Assembly: GCA_015075445.1 (NCBI GenBank)
Contig: JABTUJ010000023.1
Coordinates: 1-64,000 of the forward strand
DNA: 64,000 nt
Reading direction: 5' to 3'
From: Verrucomicrobiales bacterium
Lineage (GTDB): Bacteria; Verrucomicrobiota; Verrucomicrobiia; Limisphaerales; J093
Shown: piece by piece, positions 40,501 to 47,318 of the stretch
How the letters are laid out: the number at the start of each line of letters is the position of its first letter
Numbering within the stretch: position 1 is the first letter of the stretch
Position numbers and translations under genes: made by a program
The notes under the pieces: model-generated
What the model was told of the DNA's origin: nothing
The model's database searches: none
What the model saw: the letters and a program-made list of their open reading frames with translations, nothing else

Positions 40501-40597
40501 CCGTCGGCAGGTTGCCGCCGGCGGGCAGCGGTTGGGCCAGCGTAATCAACCCGCCGCCCAACACCGCGGCTCTGTGCAAGCAAACAAGGAAGGTCAT
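37538..40597 (-). CDS. PVC-type heme-binding CxxCH protein with propeller and HEAT-like regions
   Basis: A 1019-residue exported protein. After a signal-like start (MTFLVCLHRAAVLGGGLITL) comes a glucose-dehydrogenase-like propeller with VDLQFDEHGHAYVIEMGGY, LVRIEDTDGDGVYDRRQVFA and MRVGPDGALYIVDFYRAVIE. A helical, HEAT-like middle follows (about 430-880). A c-type cytochrome module with CATCHTMGPLGFAVGPDLTE lies near residue 905, and Met in SLMPENLEAGL may be the sixth ligand. This layout is the PVC-type membrane-bound dehydrogenase family, presumed to oxidise a sugar or alcohol; the substrate is unknown. The ATG at 40595-40597 follows a tandem-repeat block. Confidence 0.9.
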   Translation of the reverse strand: MTFLVCLHRAAVLGGGLITLAQPLPAGGNLPTGVDEIELHPAFRIERVAVEPVVRDPVDLQFDEHGHAYVIEMGGYPFASELEAEFPGKLVRIEDTDGDGVYDRRQVFADRFQYADAILPYRGGLLVAAPPDLLFVQDTDGDGRADVRQVLLSGFAVGNSQHNFNGLIYGLDNWVYAGNGGNSGTLFWPDRPAEKHPMLHRDVKFDLPGQRLEFFGRTTTGFNVALDDWGRIFTTHNLHHVNHLVFPLRYLDPHPQLRPRGNPDISDHKTGGLDRAYPIGKQEARLNHPEQSGFFSCSCGITFYGGGAFPEEFNGNLFVADSVMNLIHRDVLRPDGPSFLAARGRPKVEFLASADRHSRPVNMRVGPDGALYIVDFYRAVIEHPEWIPDELERHLDLHAGTNQGRIYRVTPQAGLPRVTPRFPREDLAFVVAQLEHRNRWWRDTAQRLLVWWNDPRCVPLLERLARDATFPQARLHALWTLHGLTPAVPLPHAQGALTEPLILRALRDPHPGVRENALVLAEPGLAAAPARFAAVLALTDDPEARVRMQVALTLGTVAWAEEPARRDRVLKSLLTLLERDGTNEWSRFALLTTTARAPWLSLQAVLGTRGLMRTAAGEPTPARLAFLAELSELLGARRLGVELTEALDAVARDRTASAEELLTVLQGLNSGLSRERALELPDAARNRLEAALTTLRRSAPIARLAALWELRQHLGLRSDAEQAAVLGEAAQVVANRDAALPERLANLDLLRFGPFPDRRELLFGLLDFREPRELQQAALRQLVQERDPAVAAHLIGAWSRLSREARAEASDYFINRSWNHDALLAALEQGRLQMGQLNLDLERRRRLLRSSDAAIRARAEALFSDAGVVTRAEVLVQLQPAVRLTGDPDRGKVHFENLCATCHTMGPLGFAVGPDLTEISRKGAETLLSDLFDPNAAVNTEYLNYTIEDDEDEVYSGIVTSETEALVVLRAAGGVDLSIARSRIRSFSSSGLSLMPENLEAGLSHQDVADLLAYLQQPK

Positions 40598-40659
40598 GCG
40601 AGAACCAAGGTTGCCCGTGTCCGACTGAATCCGTTGCGCACCCCGCCAGGAATCCTGAG

Positions 40660-40830
40660 CCCGGTTCCACCCATTGGGATCATGCAGCTTCTTCTGGTGG
40701 TCGTCGTAGTTTGCACTGATTACCGAGGGGCCCGGTTCCGCCCATTGGGATCTTGGAGCTTCTTTTGGTGGTCGTCGTAGTTTGCACTGATTACCGAGGG
40801 GCCCGGTTCCGCCCATTGGAATCCTGGAGC
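40660..40830. repeat. 71-bp tandem repeat, two full copies and part of a third
   Basis: Units start with CCCGGTTCC at 40660, 40731 and 40802, a constant 71-base spacing. Each contains GGTGGTCGTCGTAGTTTGCA and ends TTACCGAGGGG. The block lies upstream of the PVC-cytochrome start. Confidence 0.93.
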
Positions 40831-40835
40831 TTCCC

Positions 40836-40884
40836 TTGAGCTTTGAACTTTGAGCTTTGAGCTTTGAACCTTGAGCTTCGAGCT
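40836..40884. repeat. seven heptamers (TTGARCT type)
   Basis: Seven consecutive units, TTGAGCT, TTGAACT, TTGAGCT, TTGAGCT, TTGAACC, TTGAGCT and TCGAGCT, follow the core GGAGCTTCCC. They lie just downstream of the ispG stop. The same core and heptamers occur at 258-291. Confidence 0.88.
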
Positions 40885-40908
40885 CGGCGGGCGACCGCGG
40901 GTCAACGT

Positions 40909-42717
40909 TCAAGCACCCACGGTCGCTGTCCGCGGCTCCGGCTCGACCCACTTGCCGTGCTCGCGAATCAGGTCCACCAGCCGATCCACGGCCTCCACCT
41001 CGGGGATGTTGAACTTCACCGGCTTCTTGCCCACGTACAGGTTCACCTTGCCCGGCGCCCCGCCCACGTACCCGAAATCCGCGTCCGCCATCTCCCCCGG
41101 GCCGTTCACGATGCAGCCCATGATGGCGATCTTCACGCCCTTGAGGTGGTCGGTCCGGGACTTGATCCGGGCCGTGATGGTCTGGAGATTGAATAGCGTC
41201 CGCCCGCAGCTCGGGCACGCCACGTAATCGGTCTTGAACGAACGGCACCCGGCCGCCTGCAGAATGTTGTAGGCCAGGCGCAGCGCTGCCATCGGGTCGG
41301 GCTCAGACCGCACCAGGATGGCATCCCCGATGCCATCGGCCAACAGGGCCCCGATCACCGCCGCCGAATGCAGCAGGGTCAGCCGCGGCGAGTGAAGCTC
41401 CGCCGGGTGCAGGGTGTCCTTCAGCAGGATCGGGTTGCGACATCCCCGCTGCCGGAGGGTCGCCGCCAGCAGCCGGAACGCCAGGATCGGCGCCAGATCC
41501 AGTCCGTCCCGCACCGACAGAAGCTGCGTTTCCTCGTCGACCGTGAAGTCCGATCGCGGGTCCACCTCATGCACCCGGAGCTCTTCGTAGATGGCTTCGG
41601 GCTGCAGATCCGAACGCGGCGTCAACTTCGGCGCCACCCCCGCAAACACCCGCTCCGTCACCACCACCCGCACCGTTTGCTCACCCCCGCACCGGACGGC
41701 GGGAACACTCCCGTGAGCCACCACGCGCGGCAGTTCGATCTCCGGCGTCGCCCGTCGCTCGAAGCTGAACGGATCAAACGACGGCGGCAGCTCCGGAACG
41801 TGCACCGTCGTGTTGGCCAACCGCGGCGTCAGCGTGATCAGATCCTCACAGACAGGAATCTCGTGCGGCGAATCTTCCGTCAGCGAAACGCGGATCGTAT
41901 CCCCCAGACCGTCGGCCAGCAGCGACCCGATGCCGATGGCGGACTTGATCCGGCCGTCCTCGCCCTCCCCCGCCTCGGTCACGCCCAGGTGCAGCGGGTA
42001 GTTCCAGTCGGGTCCCAGTTCATTCAGCCGGGCCACCAACAGGCGGTAGCACTCGATCATCACCTTCGGGTTGCTCGCCTTCATCGAGAACACGAACTGG
42101 TGGAAGTCGTGCCGGCGACAAATGCGGGCGAACTCGAGGGCGCTCTCGACCATCCCCAGGGGCGTGTCGCCGTATCGGTTGAGGATGCGGTCGCTCAGCG
42201 AGCCGTGGTTCGTACCGATGCGCAGGGCGCGCCCGAGCTGCTGGCAGAGCAGGACCAGTGGGGTGAACTTCTCGTCCAACCGCTCGAGCTCTGCCGCGTA
42301 TTGGGCGTCCGTGTACTCCTTCACCGCGAACTTCTTCGAATCGACGAAGTTGCCGGGGTTGACCCGGATCTTCTCGACCCAGCGCGCCGCCTCGAGCGCC
42401 GCTTCGGGCTTGAAATGAATGTCGGCCACCAACGGCACCCAGCAGTCGCGCCGGCGCAGTTCGGCGGCAATCTGCTCGAGGTTGGCCGCGTCCCGCACGG
42501 TCGGGGCCGTGATGCGGACGATCTGGCAGCCGGCCTCGACCAGGTCCAGCGTCTGCTGCACGCAGGCCGCCGTGTCCATGGTGTCACACGTGATCATGGA
42601 CTGCTGCACCACCGGATGATGGCCGCCGATGATGACCCCGCCCCGATGCGGGTCGCCCACGACCACCTCCCGCGTGAGCCGCCGCTGATAGCGGTAGACC
42701 GAGTCGCAGTACTTCAT
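40909..42717 (-). CDS. ispG: (E)-4-hydroxy-3-methylbut-2-enyl-diphosphate synthase, three-domain form
   Basis: A 602-residue IspG that converts MEcPP to HMBPP in the MEP isoprenoid pathway. The TIM-barrel part has MITCDTMDTAACVQQ, VADIHFKPEAAL, IRVNPGNFVD and HLGVTEAGEGEDGRIKSAIG. The C-terminal iron-sulfur domain has CPSCGRTLF and GCIVNGPGEMADADFGYVGG, which supply the 4Fe-4S cysteines. At about 600 residues it is longer than the E. coli type (372) and fits the form with an inserted central domain found in plants, Chlamydiae and Bacteroidetes. Its ATG overlaps the rseP stop. Confidence 0.97.
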   Translation of the reverse strand: MKYCDSVYRYQRRLTREVVVGDPHRGGVIIGGHHPVVQQSMITCDTMDTAACVQQTLDLVEAGCQIVRITAPTVRDAANLEQIAAELRRRDCWVPLVADIHFKPEAALEAARWVEKIRVNPGNFVDSKKFAVKEYTDAQYAAELERLDEKFTPLVLLCQQLGRALRIGTNHGSLSDRILNRYGDTPLGMVESALEFARICRRHDFHQFVFSMKASNPKVMIECYRLLVARLNELGPDWNYPLHLGVTEAGEGEDGRIKSAIGIGSLLADGLGDTIRVSLTEDSPHEIPVCEDLITLTPRLANTTVHVPELPPSFDPFSFERRATPEIELPRVVAHGSVPAVRCGGEQTVRVVVTERVFAGVAPKLTPRSDLQPEAIYEELRVHEVDPRSDFTVDEETQLLSVRDGLDLAPILAFRLLAATLRQRGCRNPILLKDTLHPAELHSPRLTLLHSAAVIGALLADGIGDAILVRSEPDPMAALRLAYNILQAAGCRSFKTDYVACPSCGRTLFNLQTITARIKSRTDHLKGVKIAIMGCIVNGPGEMADADFGYVGGAPGKVNLYVGKKPVKFNIPEVEAVDRLVDLIREHGKWVEPEPRTATVGA

Positions 42718-44165
42718 GGCGTCGCAGGCGCGGGGGCCGGGGCGGGGGCCGGGGAACTGGGATTGCCGGGCACCGCCGGATTCGCGGGCGCCACCTGCTC
42801 AATCCGTGTCTCCCGATCGAACAGCAGCCGGATCAACGGGAGGCGCTTCAGATCGAAAAACGTCACGTACAGCATGAACGAGATCAGCAGCAGCGCGAAG
42901 CCGGTCGTGGCGTACTCGATGAACTTGAAGCTCAGCGGACGGCCCCGGATCTTCTCGAACAGCGCCATGAGGATGTGCCCGCCGTCCAGCACCGGGATCG
43001 GGAGGAGGTTCAGAATCGCCAGGTTGATGTTCAACAGGACCAGGAAGTTCAACGCCAGCCGGTAGTCCGTGCTCACCTGCGCCGCCAGCATCGCGAAGAT
43101 CCCGACCGGACCCGACAGGTCTTTCGCCCCCACCCCCGTCTGCTTCGAGTAGATCAGGGCGCCGATGGTCCCGATGGTCTTGTTCCAGACATCCACGAAG
43201 TTCTCCCACGGGGTCGGTCCCGGCTTTTGCACCACGTACACCACCTGTGAGCTGCTCCCGATGCTGGCGCCGATCAAGCCCATCTGCGTGGCGGGGTTGA
43301 GCCGCGGCGTGATGGTCAGCGTCAGCGTCTCTTCCCCGCGCTGGATGACGAGCTCGGTCGGCTTCTCCGGCCGCTGCTGAATCAGCTTGATGAACTGCTC
43401 GCGCCCCGCAATCGGCACCTGCGCAAACGAGAGCACCGTGTCGCCCGGCTTGAGCCCGACCGCCTCCGCGGCGCTGTCCTTCATGACCTCGCGCACCACC
43501 GGGTGGTCCTGCGGATCCAGGTTCAGCATCTTGAGCCCGATCACCGGGTTGACCTCCGCTGTCAGATCGTACGTGGCGCGCTGCCCCTCGCGCTCAAACA
43601 TCACCGGCATCGTGTTCACCCGCGAAAGCATCACGATCTCATGCACGTCCTCCCACGACTTCACCGGCTTCCCGGCCACCTCGACCACCCGGTCGCCATC
43701 CCGGATGCCCAGGGCGTACTCGGGCGATTCCGGATCCACATGCCCTACCACCGCGGGATTCACCGGCACCGGCAGGCCTGTGAAGTAAAGAATCGCCGCC
43801 ACCGCGAACGCAAACACCACGTTCATCAACGGCCCCGCAAACGCCACCAGGATGCGGGAAAACGGCGGCGCCGGCGGCAACGGCTTCGCCCCGCCCCCCG
43901 CGGCATTCGCCCCCGCCAGCGCCGGCGCCGTGATCATCTGCGGCAGCCGCACAAAGCCCCCCGCCGGGATCCACCGCACGGAGTACTCGATGCCGTTCCG
44001 GACCTGGCTCCAGATGCGTGGCCCGAACCCAATGGCAAACGCCTCGACCCGCATCCGCTGCCAGAGCGCCACCGCAAAATGCCCCAGTTCATGGACAAAA
44101 ATCGAGGCGCCGAACATCAAAACGACGGCAACGGCCACCCACAGGTATTCGAGAAAGGCGTGCAT
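42714..44165 (-). CDS. rseP: site-2 protease, RseP family
   Basis: A 483-residue intramembrane zinc metalloprotease that clips membrane-bound regulators such as anti-sigma factors. The zinc motif is H25ELGH29 in the first helix. Two PDZ-like regions follow (VGHVDPESPEYALGIRDGDR and VMKDSAAEAVGLKPGDTVL). The third conserved site is NLLPIPVLDGGH near residue 405. The ATG at 44163-44165 places the zinc motif inside the first helix; a longer frame would not. It is coupled to ispG and divergent from an ECF sigma operon. Confidence 0.95.
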   Translation of the reverse strand: MHAFLEYLWVAVAVVLMFGASIFVHELGHFAVALWQRMRVEAFAIGFGPRIWSQVRNGIEYSVRWIPAGGFVRLPQMITAPALAGANAAGGGAKPLPPAPPFSRILVAFAGPLMNVVFAFAVAAILYFTGLPVPVNPAVVGHVDPESPEYALGIRDGDRVVEVAGKPVKSWEDVHEIVMLSRVNTMPVMFEREGQRATYDLTAEVNPVIGLKMLNLDPQDHPVVREVMKDSAAEAVGLKPGDTVLSFAQVPIAGREQFIKLIQQRPEKPTELVIQRGEETLTLTITPRLNPATQMGLIGASIGSSSQVVYVVQKPGPTPWENFVDVWNKTIGTIGALIYSKQTGVGAKDLSGPVGIFAMLAAQVSTDYRLALNFLVLLNINLAILNLLPIPVLDGGHILMALFEKIRGRPLSFKFIEYATTGFALLLISFMLYVTFFDLKRLPLIRLLFDRETRIEQVAPANPAVPGNPSSPAPAPAPAPATP

Positions 44166-44312
44166 GCAACGGATCGCGAAGCCAACAGCGACCCGCAGTG
44201 TAGTGTCCCCACCGCCCGCCTGCAACCGTGCAGAGCACCCCGCCCGCCGTGCGCCCGCCAAGATTGCGTTGTCCAACTCGACAGTCTCAAACGACTAAGT
44301 CCATAACCGGTC

Positions 44313-44891
44313 ATGAATGGTGACTTCAGACAACTGATCGAAGCCGCGGGTCGAGGCGACCTGTCCGCCGCCACCGAACTGGTGGATCGCTTCTACGCCC
44401 CGATCTACGCCTTCCTGCGCCGGTTGGCCGGCAGCGAGGCCGATGCCGCCGACCTCACCCAGAAGACCTTCACCCGCGTCTGGTCCGCCCTTCCCCGCTT
44501 CGCCGGTCGCTCTTCCCTCAGTTCGTGGCTCCACAGCATCGCCTGGCACGTCTGCCAGGATTGGCGCCGCGCCAACCATCGCCTCGAATCCCGCCCGGAC
44601 GCCTGGTGGGAGGATTGCGCCGACCGCCGTCCCACGCCCGATGAGGAAGTCGCCGAGTCCGACCTCGCCGCCACCGTCTACGCGACCGTGGACCGGCTGG
44701 AGGTCGAGTTGCGCGATACCGTGCATCTTCATTACTACCAAGGCCTCACGCTCGCCGAGACCGCCGACGCCTTGGGCGTCGCCGCCAGCACCGTCAAGCA
44801 CCGCCTCCGCACCGCCATCCAGCAACTCCAAACCCACTTTGCCCACCCTCCCCGCTCCGACCGAAACCTGAATTCACTGCGCCAGCCATGA
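44313..44891 (+). CDS. ECF-type RNA polymerase sigma factor
   Basis: A 192-residue sigma-70 family protein. Region 2 (about 18-85) holds AADLTQKTFTRVWSAL and SLSSWLHSIAWHVCQDWRR. Region 4 (about 130-175) holds LRDTVHLHYYQGLTLAETAD and STVKHRLRTAIQQL. The stop overlaps the next gene's ATG as ATGA, the usual coupling of sigma and membrane regulator. It is divergent from rseP with a 147-base gap, which must contain its promoter; no promoter is assigned. Confidence 0.94.
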   Translation: MNGDFRQLIEAAGRGDLSAATELVDRFYAPIYAFLRRLAGSEADAADLTQKTFTRVWSALPRFAGRSSLSSWLHSIAWHVCQDWRRANHRLESRPDAWWEDCADRRPTPDEEVAESDLAATVYATVDRLEVELRDTVHLHYYQGLTLAETADALGVAASTVKHRLRTAIQQLQTHFAHPPRSDRNLNSLRQP

Positions 44892-46009
44892 ATCCGTCCG
44901 AAGACCAAATCGAATCCGTGTTGCGTCAAGCCCCCCGGCCCGAGCCGCCCGCCAGCTTGCGCCCCCAGATCGTGCAGGGCATTCCCCAGCCGCGGACCGA
45001 CCGGCAACCCGCCGTGCCTGCTCACCTTCCGTGGTGGCAACGTTGGTGGCCAACCCTCGCGGCCGGAAGCCTCGCCGCGGTCTGCCTCGTCGTCCTGGCG
45101 GTCCAACAGGTCGAGATCCGGCAGCTCACTCAGGAAATCGAAGCCCTCCGCCAGCAGCAGAATGACACCCGACCGGACGTCCCCGGTAGCATCACGCCCA
45201 CCCGCGGCAACACCACGCCCCCGGCCGTCGTGGTCCCCCAGGCGGATGCCGCGGCCGAACTCGCGCGCCTTCGCACCACCGCCCGTGAGCTGGCCGCCGA
45301 ACTGACTGGCCTGCAAGCCCTGAAGGCGCAGAACGAGCAACTCCGATCCCAGGTCCTCGCCCAGGCTGGCGTGGATCCCGCTGCGGCCGAGGCCCTCGCC
45401 GCCGCCCGCGCCAAGGCCCAGCGCATTGCCTGCGTCAACAATCTCAAGCAACTCGGCCTCGCCGTGCGCGTCTGGGCCACCGATCACAACGACATCTTCC
45501 CGCCCGACGTCCTCACCATGAGCAATGAAATCGGCTCGACCAAGGTCCTCGTCTGCCCGGCCGACGAAGGCCGTCAACCCGCCCCGGATTGGGCCTCCTT
45601 CACCCCGGCCAACACCAGCTACGAATACCTCGCCCCCCTCGGCTCCGACCTCGAACCCCAGCGCGTGATGTTCCTCTGCTCCCAGCACAACAACATCACC
45701 CTGGGCGACGGCAGCGTGCAGCAACTCTCCCCCGAACACCGGGCCAACTTCGTCAACCGCGACGGCAAGTTGTTCTACGAGCGCACCCTCCAGCCGCCGC
45801 CACCCGGGCTACCCACGACCGCGATGCCTGAGGAGATGATGCGGCGCTACGGCTTGCTCCCGCCCCCAGCCCCGGAGAACCCCAACGCCACCCAGCCCGC
45901 ACCCATGTCCGAGGAATTGATGCGCCGGTATGGTCTCCTGCCGCCGAACACCGCTCCCGCCCCGACCGAACCAGCCGAGGAACCTTCGGAGGAGGAACCG
46001 GCGCCATGA
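44888..46009 (+). CDS. membrane-anchored protein with pseudopilin-like domain, candidate anti-sigma factor
   Basis: A 373-residue protein. The first 45 residues are a short cytoplasmic segment (MNPSEDQIESVLRQAPRPEP), followed by one helix at about 52-72 (WPTLAAGSLAAVCLVVLAV) and a coiled coil (about 75-165). The next part (about 175-290) matches the body of verrucomicrobial pseudopilins: CVNNLKQLGLAVRVWATDHN, VLVCPADEG and ITLGDGSVQQL. The tail repeats MRRYGLLPP twice in Pro-rich sequence. Position directly after the sigma gene suggests an anti-sigma role, which is inference; no zinc-finger anti-sigma motif is present. Confidence 0.75.
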   Translation: MNPSEDQIESVLRQAPRPEPPASLRPQIVQGIPQPRTDRQPAVPAHLPWWQRWWPTLAAGSLAAVCLVVLAVQQVEIRQLTQEIEALRQQQNDTRPDVPGSITPTRGNTTPPAVVVPQADAAAELARLRTTARELAAELTGLQALKAQNEQLRSQVLAQAGVDPAAAEALAAARAKAQRIACVNNLKQLGLAVRVWATDHNDIFPPDVLTMSNEIGSTKVLVCPADEGRQPAPDWASFTPANTSYEYLAPLGSDLEPQRVMFLCSQHNNITLGDGSVQQLSPEHRANFVNRDGKLFYERTLQPPPPGLPTTAMPEEMMRRYGLLPPPAPENPNATQPAPMSEELMRRYGLLPPNTAPAPTEPAEEPSEEEPAP

Positions 46010-46731
46010 AACTCCCCACCCTCGGCACCCTTGTCCTGATCGTGGCCGCCCTGGGCGGCGGCTTCGTGGCCGTCCGTCAACACCGCCAGATCGAGCAGCT
46101 CAAGGTCGAAACAACGCAACTTGCAGAACCATCCGTTCCCCACGACCGGCCAGGTACGCACCCGCCCGTTCCGTCTCCACCCGCCCCTTCCGAGCTCAGC
46201 GAAACCGAGAAGCTCGAATTGATCCGGCTGCGCGGCGAGGTCACCCGGTTGCGCCAGCAGGTGCGGGACCTGGACGGTGTCCGGGCCGAACACCAACGGC
46301 TCCGCACCAGCTTGGGCCTTCCGCCAGCGCCCACGAACGCCGCTCCCCCAGGCGCGAGCGGGGCCACGGGAACGGGCGCGGTACTGCCGCCGCCTGCCCG
46401 CTACTTGCGCAGGCAGGACGCGCAGTTCGCCGGGTTCGCCACGCCCGAAGCCGCCCTGCAATCCGTGCTTTGGGCGATCGAGCACCGGGATGCGAACGCG
46501 CTGCTCTCGTCCACGACCGAGGATGTGAGAGGGAGGTTGCTTGAGGTGCTGGCCTCGGATCATGCCGAGCGGATGTGGGAAGGGCTTCGTCTGGTGCAGG
46601 GCTTGCGCCTGCTGTCGACCGAACCGGCGGGCGACGAACTGGTCATCCAAGCCGAGTTTCTGCCGGGAGAACCGGCGGAGAGTATCCGGCTGGTGCGGCA
46701 GGGTAACGAATGGAAGATTCGCACCCTGTGA
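46006..46731 (+). CDS. third gene of the ECF operon, anchored coiled-coil protein
   Basis: A 241-residue protein with an N-terminal helix (LGTLVLIVAALGGGFVAV), a coiled coil at about 65-105 (ETEKLELIRLRGEVTRLRQQ) and a C-terminal alpha/beta domain with FATPEAALQSVLWAIEHRDA and a final strand ESIRLVRQGNEWKIRTL. The last domain resembles small ligand-binding or SnoaL-like folds only in outline. The ATG overlaps the upstream stop (ATGA). The function is unknown. Confidence 0.8.
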   Translation: MKLPTLGTLVLIVAALGGGFVAVRQHRQIEQLKVETTQLAEPSVPHDRPGTHPPVPSPPAPSELSETEKLELIRLRGEVTRLRQQVRDLDGVRAEHQRLRTSLGLPPAPTNAAPPGASGATGTGAVLPPPARYLRRQDAQFAGFATPEAALQSVLWAIEHRDANALLSSTTEDVRGRLLEVLASDHAERMWEGLRLVQGLRLLSTEPAGDELVIQAEFLPGEPAESIRLVRQGNEWKIRTL

Positions 46732-47107
46732 GCAGCCGCCACTCGCGATACGCGGTCACGGTCGGCTGATGCCTCGCCAGGGTTTGGAGCACCACTTCGA
46801 GATCGTCCACATAGCCGCCGTCCCAGGTGTCGGGCCGCCGATCGCGCCACTTGAGGAAGTAGTGCAAGGCGTTCAGAAAATCGGCCAGCGCCGTCAACGG
46901 CAGGCGCGGGAACCGGCCGCACACGGCGTCGCGGACGATGTCTAGGATCAGCCGAACGCCCTGTTCGAGCCGTTCGTGGGCGAGCCGACCGGGGGGCAGG
47001 AGGTTCAGCTTGCCGATCACCGCCTCGGCCAGCGGCCCGGGATGGCAGAGATCCGCCACACTGAAGGCCTCGAGGCCGGCGTCGAACATCGGATAGTCCG
47101 GTTGCAT
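46643..47107 (-). CDS. hypothetical protein with DUF1232/YkvA-like segment
   Basis: A 154-residue protein from the ATG at 47105-47107. The middle reads ADFLNALHYFLKWRDRRPDT then GGYVDDLEVVLQTL, reminiscent of the YkvA family pattern P-D-x(4)-G-x-x-D-D. The last 30 residues overlap the end of the convergent ECF operon (46643-46731), so the annotated end may be too long or the gene false. No neighbour suggests a role. Confidence 0.5.
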   Translation of the reverse strand: MQPDYPMFDAGLEAFSVADLCHPGPLAEAVIGKLNLLPPGRLAHERLEQGVRLILDIVRDAVCGRFPRLPLTALADFLNALHYFLKWRDRRPDTWDGGYVDDLEVVLQTLARHQPTVTAYREWRLLTGCESSIRYPAAPAGYSPPVLPAETRLG

Positions 47108-47186
47108 ATGGCGCGCAGCGTCGCACAGCCCGCCCCCCACATCCCTTATCCGTCCCCGGCCGATTTGTAAGCCCCGTCGAAGCCAA

Positions 47187-47318
47187 TGGGGTCAGGTCCG
47201 TATTGTTGACATTTGGTTGGAGCCACGACCCTCACTGACTTCTCCGCCGCCCATCGCCTGACCGTGGGTTGGCGGTGGCGAAAGGAACGGATATGTCAAC
47301 AATGCGGATCTGACCCCA
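47187..47318. mobile_element. 132-bp inverted-repeat (MITE-like) element, left copy
   Basis: The ends are near-perfect inverted repeats of 26 bases that begin TGGGGTCAGGTCCGTATTG and include TTGACAT. Inside is a second GC-rich palindromic region. It has no coding capacity. The stop codon of the 1020-residue gene (47296-47298) lies inside it. A direct copy is at 50358-50488. The end sequence resembles REP/MITE ends associated with Y1-type transposases. Confidence 0.9.

Noticed and set aside
37889-40780. 963-residue open frame opposite the PVC cytochrome gene
   Set aside because: A high-GC antisense shadow: no domain, composition rich in R, G, Q and H, and no start signal. Similar long frames opposite ispG, gcvP, parC, carB, the PQQ genes and the 1020-residue gene were rejected for the same reason.
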